Below are positions 41,196 to 49,651 of a stretch of 64,000 bases of DNA, one piece after another; positions within the stretch are counted from its first letter, which is position 1, and every line of letters starts with the position of its first letter. The notes below the pieces were generated by a model. It was not told the origin of the DNA, ran no database searches, and saw nothing but the letters and a program-made list of their open reading frames with translations. The position numbers and the translations under genes are program-made. The DNA comes from Streptococcus sp. 29887 (lineage in GTDB: Bacteria > Bacillota > Bacilli > Lactobacillales > Streptococcaceae), in NCBI RefSeq assembly GCF_032595075.1, contig NZ_CP118735.1, positions 276,001 to 340,000 on the forward strand. The letters run 5' to 3'.

Positions 41196-43064
41196 CTATT
41201 TGAAATACAAGAGTCTCAGTCCGTTCAAAATCACCAAAATCGTTGATCCTTCGTGGCCCACCACACCGAGTGGGAGGTTGATAGACTGGAAGAGGTTAGA
41301 GATGATAAGAAGGGAAATGACAGACAGGGCAAAGACGATATTTTGCTTGATGATGCTCCGCATTTTCTTAGAGAGACGAATGGAGTAAGGAATTCTCGTC
41401 AGATCTTCCATGAGTACGATGTCAGCTGACTCCATAGCGATGTCCGTTCCGCTTCCCATAGCATAGCTGACATTGGCTTGGGCAAGGGCAGGAGCATCGT
41501 TGATACCGTCCCCTACCATACCGACTGATGCAAACTCGGTTTGCAGTTCTTGGATAACAGCAGCCTTATCCGTCGGCAGACAGTTGGCAATCACACGGTC
41601 AATACCGACCTGACTCGCCACATAACGAGCCGTCTTTTCTTGGTCGCCCGTCAAGAGAATTGGTGTCACCCCCATCTCTTTCAACTGGGCAATCAGCTGC
41701 TTGCTCTCAGGCTTCAAACTGTCTTCCACCATGAAGATCGCCACTAGCACATCATTTTGGCTGACATAAACCAGGGTTTTCCCAGTGCTCTCCGCCTCAT
41801 CGATTTGCGTCAGCAAGTCAGCAGACAGCGGACTTACCAAACTATCTACCACAAAACCCGCCTTACCGATTTTCCAGTTGTCGCCCTCATAGACCGCCAC
41901 CAATCCTTTACCGGTCACGTCTTCTAGGCTTTGGAGGGCAATAGCAGAGCTGTTAGCCGTATAGGTCATGAGAGCTTGAGCGATTGGGTGACTCGATTGT
42001 TTTTCAACTGCCTGAACGACTTCCTTGATCAGCTTTTCATCGCCAAGATAGGTCGCACCGACAACCTCAGGTTTCCCAATGGTCAATGTGCCTGTCTTGT
42101 CGAAGACGATGGCCTCTAGATTGGCAATCTTGTCCGCAATGTCACCTCCCTTGATAATCATGCCCTTGCGTGCCGCACGGCTGATGGCAGAAAGTGTCGC
42201 CGGTGAAGAAGAAGCTACCAGTGCACATGGAGAAGCGATGGTCAAGAGAATCATACCACGATAGAAGGCAGTCAACCAGTTCCAGCCCAGAGCAAAATGA
42301 GCAAAGAGGATAAAGAGCGGTACCACCACCAAGACAACCTTGACATAGGTATCTTCCATATTTTCAATGAAAGTCGCTGTTTTTGATTTGGATTCTTGGG
42401 CATTTTCGACCATCTGGACGATTTTATCGAAGAGGGCATCTCCTTTCTCAGCCGTAACCTGTACGGTCACAGTTGGTCCCTGGTTGATAGTGCCGCCGAT
42501 AACAGCCGCACCAGCTCCTTTTTCCGCAGGAAGTGGCTCACCTGTAATCATGGATTCGTCAAAGATGGACTGCGGACTGATGAGGGTGGCATCCAGTGGC
42601 ACAGTGTCACCCTTGCGGACTTGTAAGAGGTCGCCAATGTGAATAGCTGCTGTGTCCAAAACAGTGATATCCCCGTTTTCCTCGATTTTACGAGCCGTTG
42701 GAGGCGTCATGTTCATGAGGGCTGCGATAGCATTCTTGCTTTTTTCCATGGCTAATTCTTCCAGAGTAGAAGACAGGGAGAAGATGAAGATGAGCAGGGC
42801 TCCTTCCATCCAGTAGCCGATGAGGCCAGATCCGATAGCCGCCAAAATCATGAGCAGGTCAACAGACAGGTGTTTGTCAACCAACAATTCTGTCAGTCCT
42901 TCCTTGGCTGACTGGTAGCCTCCGATGACAAAGGCTGAAATGAAGAGGATGGGTGCCCATCCTTGCTCGGTCTGTAGCAGGATTATCCCTACCAGGATAA
43001 ATACTAGGCAGACAGCAGTTGTGATAATGTGACTATTCTGTTTAAATTGTTGTGTTAGTGTCAT
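41196..43064 (-). CDS. pmtA: P1B-type metal-efflux ATPase PmtA
   Basis: A 622-aa P-type ATPase without an N-terminal metal-binding domain. It has the TGEPLPAEKG actuator loop, the SPCALV transmembrane metal site, DKTGTLT phosphorylation site, GDGINDAPALAQA hinge, and a C-terminal HEGSTxxVxxNxLRLL motif. The SPC and HEG(S/G)T pair marks the P1B-4 subgroup, which exports Fe(II), Co(II) or related ions. In streptococci PmtA is PerR-regulated; two PerR boxes surround its promoter and a PerR/Fur gene is next to it. GAGGAAT precedes the ATG. Confidence 0.85.
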   Translation of the reverse strand: MTLTQQFKQNSHIITTAVCLVFILVGIILLQTEQGWAPILFISAFVIGGYQSAKEGLTELLVDKHLSVDLLMILAAIGSGLIGYWMEGALLIFIFSLSSTLEELAMEKSKNAIAALMNMTPPTARKIEENGDITVLDTAAIHIGDLLQVRKGDTVPLDATLISPQSIFDESMITGEPLPAEKGAGAAVIGGTINQGPTVTVQVTAEKGDALFDKIVQMVENAQESKSKTATFIENMEDTYVKVVLVVVPLFILFAHFALGWNWLTAFYRGMILLTIASPCALVASSSPATLSAISRAARKGMIIKGGDIADKIANLEAIVFDKTGTLTIGKPEVVGATYLGDEKLIKEVVQAVEKQSSHPIAQALMTYTANSSAIALQSLEDVTGKGLVAVYEGDNWKIGKAGFVVDSLVSPLSADLLTQIDEAESTGKTLVYVSQNDVLVAIFMVEDSLKPESKQLIAQLKEMGVTPILLTGDQEKTARYVASQVGIDRVIANCLPTDKAAVIQELQTEFASVGMVGDGINDAPALAQANVSYAMGSGTDIAMESADIVLMEDLTRIPYSIRLSKKMRSIIKQNIVFALSVISLLIISNLFQSINLPLGVVGHEGSTILVILNGLRLLYFK

Positions 43065-43097
43065 AAAAAATTCCTCGAAATATCTTTCTATGACTTA

Positions 43098-43146
43098 ATT
43101 ATAACAATTACAAATAAAATGTCAAGCTTAATTACAATAATTCTAA
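43098..43146 (-). promoter_or_regulatory. pmtA promoter flanked by two PerR boxes
   Basis: On the minus strand TTGACA (43120-43125), 16 bp, TATAAT (43098-43103). TTAGAATTATTGTAA (43132-43146) and TTGTAATTGTTATAA (43099-43113) each match 13 of 15 positions of the PerR consensus TTATAATTATTATAA. One box lies upstream of the -35 and the other covers the -10. Confidence 0.75.
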
Positions 43147-43170
43147 ATAAGATTTTTCAGACAATTCCAA

Positions 43171-43203
43171 GGAAAGAAAAAAGAGCGAAATATTTCGCTC
43201 TGC
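43171..43203 (-). terminator. Terminator after perR
   Basis: AGAGCGAAATATTTCGCTCT (43182-43201) is a perfect palindrome, and on the minus strand it is followed by a run of T. It separates perR from pmtA, so they are transcribed separately. Confidence 0.85.
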
Positions 43204-43207
43204 TATT

Positions 43208-43666
43208 TTATGACTTATTAGATTGGCAATCAGGACAGATACCATAGATAGCTAGGACCTCTTTTGTGACCTTATAACCTGTCTGGTCTTGGGCTTCTTT
43301 TTTCAGACTAGGTAGTTCGATATCCATAAAGTCTGTAATTTTTCCGCACACTTCACAAATAATATTGAGGTGATCATGACCCATAAAGTCATAATAGGTC
43401 GTATTATCATTGGTTCGTTTGATTTCTGTTACAAATCCTTCTTCCAACAGAAGTTTCAGGTTGTTGTAAACAGTGGCTAGGCTCATTCCTGGGTAGTCTG
43501 GTAGAAGATCTTGGTAAATCATTTCAGCACTTGGGTGGTCATCGCTTTCGATGATGTAGGCTACAACAGCCTTACGAGTCGAAGTGATACGAACTCCTTT
43601 TTCCTTAAGGTGTTGGATGACGTGGTCGAAATCCGCTTGATGGTCACTACTATGATGGTGGGTCAT
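43208..43666 (-). CDS. perR: Fur-family peroxide/metal regulator PerR
   Basis: A 152-aa Fur-family regulator. The winged helix (VRITSTRKAVVAYIIESDDHPSAEMIYQDL) and YPGMSLATVYNNLKLLLEEGFV recognition region are clear; the metal sites include the His-rich HDHLNIICEVCG and the CPDC zinc pair (CEVC and CPDC). The start is the ATG at 43666 with AAGGAGGG upstream; the longer open frame from 43699 has no site. Streptococci usually have one Fur-type protein, PerR, which fits the PerR boxes at pmtA and at its own promoter. Confidence 0.85.
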   Translation of the reverse strand: MTHHHSSDHQADFDHVIQHLKEKGVRITSTRKAVVAYIIESDDHPSAEMIYQDLLPDYPGMSLATVYNNLKLLLEEGFVTEIKRTNDNTTYYDFMGHDHLNIICEVCGKITDFMDIELPSLKKEAQDQTGYKVTKEVLAIYGICPDCQSNKS

Positions 43667-43690
43667 GCTTCCCTCCTTTCTACGATGTAA

Positions 43691-43752
43691 TAATAACAAT
43701 TCTAAATTTCAATTCCTGTTTTCATTATAGTGTATTTTCTTAGCTCTGTCAA
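43691..43752 (-). promoter_or_regulatory. perR promoter with a PerR-like box
   Basis: Minus strand TTGACA (43747-43752), 17 bp, TATAAT (43724-43729). A PerR-like box TAATAACAATTCTAA (43691-43705, plus-strand reading) matches 12 of 15 positions, suggesting autoregulation. Confidence 0.65.
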
Positions 43753-43838
43753 TCTAATAGGAGGTTGAACGTCTGTGCTAGGACAGTTGTTGTTTTATAG
43801 GCTTGTTTTTCTAAGTTTGCTTGTGCTACAATCAGAAC

Positions 43839-44588
43839 ATGACACGATATAAGGCAATTATTTCCTACGACGGCCATGATTTTTCTGGTTTTCAGCGCCA
43901 GCCCCATGCCCGTACCGTTCAGGAAGAAATCGAAAAAACGTTAGTAAGATTGAACAGTGGCCAGCCAGTAATCGTTCATGGAGCAGGTCGGACAGATGCG
44001 GGGGTCCACGCCTACGGTCAGGTGATACACTTTGACTTGGCTGGCAGTCGAGATGCTGAGAAGCTCCGCTTTGCCCTTGATACTCAAACACCTGAGGATA
44101 TTGATGTAGTCAGTGTGGAGCAGGTGGCGGATGATTTTCATTGTCGCTACGCCAAGCACAGCAAGACCTACGAGTTTCTGGTGGATATTGGGCGACCTAA
44201 GAATCCCATGATGCGCCACTATGCGACCTTTTATCCCTATGATTTGGACTTGAGCTTGATAGAAGAAGCTATTCAGGACTTGGTGGGGACCCATGATTTT
44301 ACAGGCTTTACGGCTTCAGGGACCTCGGTTGAGGACAAGGTACGGACCATCACAGCGGCAAACATGGAATACGACCAGCGGCGGCAGTTTTTGATTTTTA
44401 CCTTTTCAGGCAACGGTTTTTTGTATAAGCAGGTGCGGAATATGGTTGGGACCTTACTGAAAATTGGCAATGGTCGCATGCCTGTTGGGCAGATTAAACG
44501 GATTTTGGCAGAAAAGGATCGTGGTTTGGCGGGTCCGACTGCGGCAGGAAATGGCCTCTATCTAAAGGAGATTATCTATGAAGACTAA
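43839..44588 (+). CDS. truA: tRNA pseudouridine synthase A
   Basis: A 249-aa enzyme that makes pseudouridine at tRNA positions 38-40. The catalytic Asp lies in [18 protein letters not shown], and [15 protein letters not shown] is the N-terminal signature. The ATG at 43839 gives the standard start [12 protein letters not shown]; an upstream in-frame ATG adds six unrelated residues. It overlaps the kinase gene by 11 bp, so the four genes to 46358 form an operon. Confidence 0.95.
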   Translation: MTRYKAIISYDGHDFSGFQRQPHARTVQEEIEKTLVRLNSGQPVIVHGAGRTDAGVHAYGQVIHFDLAGSRDAEKLRFALDTQTPEDIDVVSVEQVADDFHCRYAKHSKTYEFLVDIGRPKNPMMRHYATFYPYDLDLSLIEEAIQDLVGTHDFTGFTASGTSVEDKVRTITAANMEYDQRRQFLIFTFSGNGFLYKQVRNMVGTLLKIGNGRMPVGQIKRILAEKDRGLAGPTAAGNGLYLKEIIYED

Positions 44589-45339
44589 GTATATTTTGGC
44601 GCTTTCGGGCAACGATATTTTTAGCGGTGGCGGCCTCCATGCGGATCTGACGACCTATACGGTTCATGGCCTGCATGGCTTTGTGGCGGTGACCTGCTTG
44701 ACAGCTATGACGGAAAAAGGTTTCGAGGTCATTCCGACGGATGCGGCGGTATTTGCCCAGCAGCTGGCTAGTTTGAAGGATGTCCCCTTTTCTGCGATTA
44801 AGATCGGCTTGCTTCCCACGGTGGACATAGCAGAGCAGGCCTTGGAGTTTATCAAGGCTCACCAGGATATTCCTGTGGTTTTGGATCCGGTCTTGGTCTG
44901 CAAGGAAACGCATGATACCGAGGTCAGCCAGTTGCGAGATGAACTTTTGAAATTCCTTCCCTATGTCAGCATTATCACACCAAACCTGGCAGAAGCTCAG
45001 CTATTGCTCCAAAAAGACATCAAAACGGTGGAGGAGATGAAGCAGGCGGCGGTGGCGCTTTATGACTTGGGAGCCAAGGCGGTGGTCATCAAGGGAGGCA
45101 ACCGCTTGGGTGGCTCAGAGGCGGTCGATGTTTTCTACGACGGTCAGGAAGTGGTGGTGCTCCAGTCCCCTCTGCTGTCAGAAAACAATGTAGGGGCAGG
45201 CTGTACCTTTGCGTCCAGCATTGCCAGTCAGCTCTTGCTGGGTCAAGATCCTTTAGAGGCAGTCAGACTGTCCAAGCACTTTGTCCATACAGCTATTTCA
45301 AAATCAGATCAATATGGGGTAATTCAATATGAGAAATAA
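44578..45339 (+). CDS. ThiD/PdxK-type pyrimidine or pyridoxal kinase
   Basis: A 253-aa ribokinase-fold kinase. It shows [51 protein letters not shown], the [11 protein letters not shown] site, and [17 protein letters not shown] with the catalytic GAGC turn. This group phosphorylates hydroxymethylpyrimidine or pyridoxine; the sequence does not decide between them. Adjacent to an ECF S component, so salvage of an imported vitamin precursor is likely. Confidence 0.8.
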   Translation: MKTKYILALSGNDIFSGGGLHADLTTYTVHGLHGFVAVTCLTAMTEKGFEVIPTDAAVFAQQLASLKDVPFSAIKIGLLPTVDIAEQALEFIKAHQDIPVVLDPVLVCKETHDTEVSQLRDELLKFLPYVSIITPNLAEAQLLLQKDIKTVEEMKQAAVALYDLGAKAVVIKGGNRLGGSEAVDVFYDGQEVVVLQSPLLSENNVGAGCTFASSIASQLLLGQDPLEAVRLSKHFVHTAISKSDQYGVIQYEK

Positions 45340-45808
45340 AAAAACACAAGAATTAGTATTATTAGCTATCTTAACAGCCTTGACCCTGGTCTTGGCCCAT
45401 GTTCATATGCCGACCCTATCCGGCTTTGTCACACTTTTGGATGTGGGAGTTTACTTTACAGCCTTTTACTTGGGCAAGAAAGAAGGAGCTATTGTCGGTG
45501 GTTTGGCAGGGCTCTTGATAGATTTCTTGCTGGGCTATCCCCAGTGGGCCTTCTTTAGCTTGGTCTTCCACGGGGCTCAGGGTTATTTTGCGGGTTGGAC
45601 AGGCAAGAAACGGATTCTCGGTTTAGTCTTGGCGACGCTCTCTATGGTTGGGGGTTACTACCTGGCATCTCGGATTTATTTTAACGACCTCAAAGCCATT
45701 GAAAGTGTTTTTGGCAATAGCATGCAAAACTTTGTCGGGATGGGTTTAGGGTTTGCAGTGGCTAAATTAGTTGAGAAAAGCGGTGCTATTAACTATGTCA
45801 CTCGATAA
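45329..45808 (+). CDS. ECF transporter S component (vitamin precursor)
   Basis: A 159-aa membrane protein with five to six hydrophobic segments. The motif [27 protein letters not shown] and [19 protein letters not shown] are like the HMP/pyridoxine-type substrate-binding S components that use a shared ECF energising module. It overlaps the kinase gene by 11 bp, so uptake and phosphorylation are co-expressed. Substrate is inferred from the kinase. Confidence 0.8.
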   Translation: MRNKKTQELVLLAILTALTLVLAHVHMPTLSGFVTLLDVGVYFTAFYLGKKEGAIVGGLAGLLIDFLLGYPQWAFFSLVFHGAQGYFAGWTGKKRILGLVLATLSMVGGYYLASRIYFNDLKAIESVFGNSMQNFVGMGLGFAVAKLVEKSGAINYVTR

Positions 45809-46358
45809 AATCAAAGTTCAAACCCAGCAAGTTATCGAAGAGGTCCTAGAACTCAGCAATCTTCAAAAGGGGCAGATATTTGTTCTAGGTTTGTCTTCTA
45901 GTGAGGTCATCGGTGGGCATATTGGAAAAAATTCCAGTCTGGAAGTTGGTGAGGTGGTTGTTGAAACCATCTTGGAAATCCTGGAGCCAAAAGGTATCTA
46001 TCTAGCTGTCCAAGGCTGTGAACATCTCAATCGTGCCTTGGTGGTGGAGCGTGAATTGGCAATCCAGAAGGATTTGGAAATAGTCAATGTCTTGCCCACC
46101 CTTCATGCAGGTGGTTCTGGACAGTTGGCGGCCTTCAAGTATATGAAGGACCCGGTGGAAGTCGAGTTTATCACTGCTCAGGCCGGTGTAGACATTGGCG
46201 ACACAGCTATTGGTATGCACATCAAGCACGTCCAAGTTCCGATTAGACCTAGCCTGCGTGAAATTGGACAGGCTCATGTTACCGCCCTTGCCAGCCGACC
46301 AAAACTAATCGGCGGAGCTCGTGCGGCTTATCAGGAAGATACCATACGGAAGAATTAG
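45795..46358 (+). CDS. TIGR01440 family (UPF0340) protein
   Basis: A 187-aa soluble protein with [38 protein letters not shown] and [20 protein letters not shown], the conserved blocks of the TIGR01440/YwlG family. Function is unknown; structures of relatives show an alpha-beta fold. It overlaps the S-component gene by 14 bp. The ATG at 45795 is preferred to one at 45771 inside the upstream gene because it gives the usual family start. Confidence 0.82.
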   Translation: MSLDKIKVQTQQVIEEVLELSNLQKGQIFVLGLSSSEVIGGHIGKNSSLEVGEVVVETILEILEPKGIYLAVQGCEHLNRALVVERELAIQKDLEIVNVLPTLHAGGSGQLAAFKYMKDPVEVEFITAQAGVDIGDTAIGMHIKHVQVPIRPSLREIGQAHVTALASRPKLIGGARAAYQEDTIRKN

Positions 46359-46421
46359 GAGGCTGGGAAAGACATCCATGATGGCTTCGCCCTCACCCAC
46401 AGAATAATGAAAACGAACATA

Positions 46422-46600
46422 AGCCCTCACTAGGTGTATAATCTTAGTGAGGGCTTTGTGGTTGACGAGTTAATGATGTTAGTCATCGCGGGAAAAACTA
46501 ACCCACTCTACTGACGAGCACCCCAGAATATGCGATAGGCATGAGTATAAAAATACGACTAAAATTCGGTAGATAAGCTCTCTAATTTTTAGAAGGAGGG
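46422..46600 (+). ncRNA. Candidate bridge RNA region of the IS110 element
   Basis: The non-coding left end contains a strong hairpin AGCCCTCACTA (46422-46432) / TAGTGAGGGCT (46445-46455) and smaller stem-loops (GATG..CATC near 46479-46493, TATGC..GCATGA near 46534-46548). IS110-group elements encode a target- and donor-binding bridge RNA upstream of the transposase. Identity is inferred from position and structure; loops were not matched to a target. Confidence 0.45.
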
Positions 46601-46607
46601 AATTGTC

Positions 46608-47780
46608 ATGGATGTTCTCTATCAATCTTGTGCAGGTATTGATGTCCATCAAGCCAATATCGTTGTCTGTATCCTACACGGACCACTCACCTCAACTCGT
46701 CCAAAGCGTGAGATGGCTACGTTTGATACAAGGACTAAAGGCCTACGTGCTTGCCACGATTTTCTCAGTCAATTTCATGTGGAAGCTGTTGGTATGGAAA
46801 GTACAGGTGTTTATTGGCGACCTGTCTGGCATGCTCTATGTGGTGACTTCAAGTTGATACTCGCTCAACCAGCCCACATGAAGGCTATTCCAGGTCAGAA
46901 AACCGACAAGAAGGATGCTCACTGGATTGCCAAATTAACACGGATTGGTCTGCTTCCTCGGAGTTTCGTTCCCGATGAAACTATTCAAGAATTGAGGGAG
47001 TTGACCAGACAACGAAAACATTATGTGGAAAGTCGCAATCGAGAAACAAACCGTATCCATAAAATTCTTCAATCAGGTGGTATCAAGCTAACAACCTATA
47101 TCGAAGATATAATGGGACTATCTGGCCGCAATCTCCTTCAGCTACTGGTTGATGGGACGCCTATCACACCTCGCATTGTCCATCAATCAGTTTACACCAG
47201 CTTGAAGAAGAAAGTACCGCAGCTTATGGAAGCCTTGGATGGCTATTTTTCTGACCATCACCGCTTTATGTTAAAGCAGTCATTGGAGATTTATGATTTT
47301 TATCAGAAGCAGATTGGGTTGTTGGAAGAGCGAATGAATGTCTATCTATCACAATATGAAAACCATGTAGAGATATTGGATTCCATCCCAGGCATTGATA
47401 TCATTACAGCTTCTGTTATCATTTCTGAGGTTGGTGTTGACATGAGTCAGTTTCCTACTGCTGGACATTTAGCTTCTTGGGCTGGACTTTGTCCAGGTAA
47501 TAATGAGAGTGCTGGTAAAAAACGAAGCACCAAGATTCGACACGGAAATTCTTATTTGAAGAAATGTTTATGCCAAGCCGCTTTCGCCGCCAGGAACCAA
47601 AAAGGTAGTCCTCTAGCTGAACGATTTTATCAGATTCAAAGTCGGCGTGGTTCACAAAAAGCAACAATTGCCCTTGCACATCAATTATTAAAAATAGCTT
47701 ATATCCTCTTACAAGAGCAGATAACGTATCCTGAATTTTTAGCACAGAAAAAGACTACTAGGGACGAGCTAGTAGTCTAA
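46608..47780 (+). CDS. IS110-family transposase
   Basis: A 390-aa DEDD recombinase. The RuvC-like N-terminal domain has AGIDVHQANIVV, VGMESTGVYWRPVW and GQKTDKKDAHWIA with the acidic residues; the C-terminal Transposase_20 domain includes DSIPGIDIITASVIISEVG and FPTAGHLASWAGLCPGNNESAGKKRS, where the catalytic Ser lies. AAGGAGGG precedes the ATG. Appears intact. Confidence 0.93.
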   Translation: MDVLYQSCAGIDVHQANIVVCILHGPLTSTRPKREMATFDTRTKGLRACHDFLSQFHVEAVGMESTGVYWRPVWHALCGDFKLILAQPAHMKAIPGQKTDKKDAHWIAKLTRIGLLPRSFVPDETIQELRELTRQRKHYVESRNRETNRIHKILQSGGIKLTTYIEDIMGLSGRNLLQLLVDGTPITPRIVHQSVYTSLKKKVPQLMEALDGYFSDHHRFMLKQSLEIYDFYQKQIGLLEERMNVYLSQYENHVEILDSIPGIDIITASVIISEVGVDMSQFPTAGHLASWAGLCPGNNESAGKKRSTKIRHGNSYLKKCLCQAAFAARNQKGSPLAERFYQIQSRRGSQKATIALAHQLLKIAYILLQEQITYPEFLAQKKTTRDELVV

Positions 47781-48030
47781 CATAAAAAATTTTTTCGCTT
47801 TGATTATATCATAGGGAGGGAATTTTTGCATTCTTTTGAGTTTTCGTATAAAATTCCTGGCCTCCTTAGTTTTTTTCAATCGTTAAACTTGACGCAGTGG
47901 TTGAGTGGGCTCTAATTAGCTGATTTTATCAGCTTTTACAGCCCTACTCAACTGTGCGGGGGTGGGACGACAAAATCGAACCCTGCGGGTTACCGATTTT
48001 TGTCCCACTCCCTTTTTTTGAGCCAAATCC
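47781..48030. other. Non-coding gap holding the IS end and a dispersed-type repeat
   Basis: From 47781 to about 47860 is probably the right end of the IS110 element. From 47886 to 48018 is a strongly structured sequence. No gene. Confidence 0.5.
47886..48018. repeat. Structured dispersed repeat candidate
   Basis: Two long imperfect hairpins: GGTTGAGTGGGCTC...paired with the CAGCCCTACTCAACT arm (about 47898-47954), and GTGGGACGACAAAATCG (47963-47979) paired with CCGATTTTTGTCCCAC (47994-48009). It ends in a T run, so the second can also act as a terminator. I recall similar GTGGGAC...GTCCCAC intergenic repeats in S. suis; copy number cannot be checked here. Confidence 0.5.
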
Positions 48031-48084
48031 TTGCCAAGAGGTCTGGCTTATGCTAAACTTGTTCCTGTAAATGATACAAGAACA
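48031..48084 (+). promoter_or_regulatory. Promoter and Rrf2-type operator 1
   Basis: TTGCCA (48031-48036), 17 bp, TAAACT (48054-48059). Directly after it lies the operator TGTTCCTGTA (48060-48069), five bases, TACAAGAACA (48075-48084). The same arrangement is found before the Rrf2 gene at 49141. Confidence 0.75.
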
Positions 48085-48096
48085 AAGAGAGAAAAC

Positions 48097-48861
48097 ATGA
48101 CAAAAGGATACCAACAACGATTTTCACTGTCCATTTTATTATGGATGCGTCAGGATAAAGCACGTCAAGAGGGGATGGACTACTGGAGTGGCGGTCATGC
48201 ACAGATTATCGCAGCTTCACCGGGTCTACTAGAATACCGCCAGCAACATTTGAGTGCGACAGAACATAGTTTTTGGCCGAAAGCGACAGGCTTGGAGACG
48301 GCTATTCCAGAAGACCGTCGGATTGATGGCATTGCGGAAGTGACTTACCAGAAGTTATTGGCACCAATAGGCGGTCGCCGTCAGACGGCTCTTGCATTTG
48401 AAGATGAGGTCAATGTTTTCCGTCGGACCTTGATGCACATGGGCTTCCCATATTCATCACGTTGGTATCATACCAGCACTCAGGCCCCAACCCAACTGCG
48501 TGATGTCCTTTACTTCCGTCGCAAAGATGGTGTGAAGAGCGGCAGCTTCAAAACATTTGTTCAAGATGGACTTGCCAGTCAACTGGCAACTATCCCTGAG
48601 GTAACGGAAGTACGGACACAGGTCTATCTTCCTTGGAATAAAGCGACTTGGAATACCCCCAATGTTGCCCATGACAATCCTAAAGAAGACCATCTTCATG
48701 CCTCTATCATCCTAGGTTTTGCGGATCAGGCTGCAAGAGAGGCCTTCTATGCCAACCTAGCTCCGCAGTTGAATGCAGAAGTGGTGCAATACGCCTCAGC
48801 AGTCCACGTCTATCATATAGAAAAAACCTTGCCATTTGTCCTAGACGGCAAACGCATGTAA
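48097..48861 (+). CDS. Conserved hypothetical protein under Rrf2-type control
   Basis: A 254-aa soluble protein with no domain I can name with confidence. Features include a repeated layout: FSLSILLWMRQDKARQEGMDYWSGGHAQIIAASPGLLEYRQQHL near the N-terminus and HASIILGFADQAAREAFYANLA near the C-terminus, each with a His, which might be two ferredoxin-like alpha-beta barrel (EthD-like) repeats. The ATG at 48097 follows AAAGAGAG. The operator upstream groups it with the redox genes that follow. Confidence 0.55.
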   Translation: MTKGYQQRFSLSILLWMRQDKARQEGMDYWSGGHAQIIAASPGLLEYRQQHLSATEHSFWPKATGLETAIPEDRRIDGIAEVTYQKLLAPIGGRRQTALAFEDEVNVFRRTLMHMGFPYSSRWYHTSTQAPTQLRDVLYFRRKDGVKSGSFKTFVQDGLASQLATIPEVTEVRTQVYLPWNKATWNTPNVAHDNPKEDHLHASIILGFADQAAREAFYANLAPQLNAEVVQYASAVHVYHIEKTLPFVLDGKRM

Positions 48862-49073
48862 GACAAGCAACTTCTTGGTAGAATGCTTAATAAAAAAATA
48901 TAGTCGAATGAATGAGCTTTCAGACAAGGAACTGAGGTGCAGGTTGCTAGAATAGCCTAGAGGCTGTTCTAGGTTGGAAATAAGACTTGCGAAGCAAGTC
49001 ACATTCGTAGAGTACGGCAAGCCGAAAGTGACGAAGTATCAAAGTTAATTCAAATGACTATAAAGCAAAAGAC
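48862..49073. other. Intergenic region before the Rrf2 gene
   Basis: About 210 bases with an AGAATAGCC/GGCTGTTCT hairpin (48949-48970) and a GACTTGC/GCAAGTC hairpin (48983-48999). No gene seen. Confidence 0.45.
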
Positions 49074-49127
49074 TTGCCAAGAAGTCTAACTTATGATAAA
49101 CTTGTTCTTGTAGTTGATACAAGAACA
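49074..49127 (+). promoter_or_regulatory. Promoter and Rrf2-type operator 2 (perfect palindrome)
   Basis: TTGCCA (49074-49079), 17 bp, TAAACT (49097-49102), then TGTTCTTGTA (49103-49112), five bases, TACAAGAACA (49118-49127), a perfect 10+10 inverted repeat. The promoter and operator copy the arrangement at 48031-48084. Confidence 0.8.
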
Positions 49128-49140
49128 TAAAGGAGACCGA

Positions 49141-49572
49141 ATGGATACAAAGTTTTCAGTAGCCCTTCATATACTGACCATGATCAGTGAGAGTAAGGAA
49201 ATACTTAGCTCGCAAGCCTTAGCTGAGAGCGTTGGTACCAATGCCAGCTATATCCGCAAGGTGATTGCACTTTTGAAAAATGCAGGCTTAATCACCTCGC
49301 ACCAAGGGCGATCAGGATACCAATTGAGCAAGTCCCCTAAGGATATTAGCTTATTGGAAATCTACCTTGCGACGCAAGAAGTGGAGCATATTCGCCTATT
49401 TCAGATACACCAGAATGCCAATCTTACTTGTCCGGTTGGGCAGCATATAGAAGGTGCAATGGTTCCCATCTTTTCCAGCGTTGAACAAGAACTGGAACAT
49501 CAACTCAGTCGTCAATCCTTAGATAATGTGATTGATAATCTCTATCAATCCGCACAAGAAACCCGAATCTGA
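49141..49572 (+). CDS. Rrf2-family transcriptional regulator 1
   Basis: A 143-aa winged-helix regulator. FSVALHILTMIS, ILSSQALAESVGTNASYIRKVIALLKNAGLI and HQGRSGYQLSK are the Rrf2 DNA-binding blocks. It has one Cys, in NLTCPVGQ, rather than the three that hold an iron-sulphur cluster in IscR or NsrR. It therefore resembles the YwnA group and may sense thiol or electrophile stress. Its own promoter carries the operator. AAAGGAG precedes the ATG at 49141. Confidence 0.87.
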   Translation: MDTKFSVALHILTMISESKEILSSQALAESVGTNASYIRKVIALLKNAGLITSHQGRSGYQLSKSPKDISLLEIYLATQEVEHIRLFQIHQNANLTCPVGQHIEGAMVPIFSSVEQELEHQLSRQSLDNVIDNLYQSAQETRI

Positions 49573-49588
49573 CCGAGGTCAGATTTTA
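49566..49588 (+). terminator. Terminator after Rrf2 gene 1
   Basis: AATCTGACC (49566-49574) pairs with GGTCAGATT (49577-49585), ending TTTTAT. It includes the stop codon of the gene. Confidence 0.6.
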
Positions 49589-49600
49589 TAAAACCAAACT

Positions 49601-49625
49601 TGAACCTGTAAGTGATACAGGAACA
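49601..49625 (+). promoter_or_regulatory. Rrf2-type operator 3
   Basis: TGAACCTGTA (49601-49610), AGTGA, TACAGGAACA (49616-49625). Compared with operators 1 and 2 it keeps CCTGTA-n5-TACAGG and lies 27 bp before the reductase gene. No clear -10 or -35 was found next to it. Confidence 0.7.
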
Positions 49626-49651
49626 AATAATATTAAAGAAAAGAGAAGAAC

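Larger units (their letters stand above)
46380..47860 (+). mobile_element. IS110-family insertion sequence (ends approximate)
   Basis: One DEDD transposase gene with a non-coding left part of about 230 bp. No terminal inverted repeats or target duplication are seen, as is normal for IS110, so the ends are estimates from the positions of the flanking chromosomal features. Confidence 0.65.

Noticed and set aside
41098..41388. 96-aa plus-strand frame near the integrase remnant
   Set aside because: It overlaps the 3' end of pmtA in antisense, has no ribosome site and no recognisable motif.
46359..46607. Short gene upstream of the IS110 transposase
   Set aside because: No open frame with a ribosome site is present; the hairpins and position fit a non-coding end.
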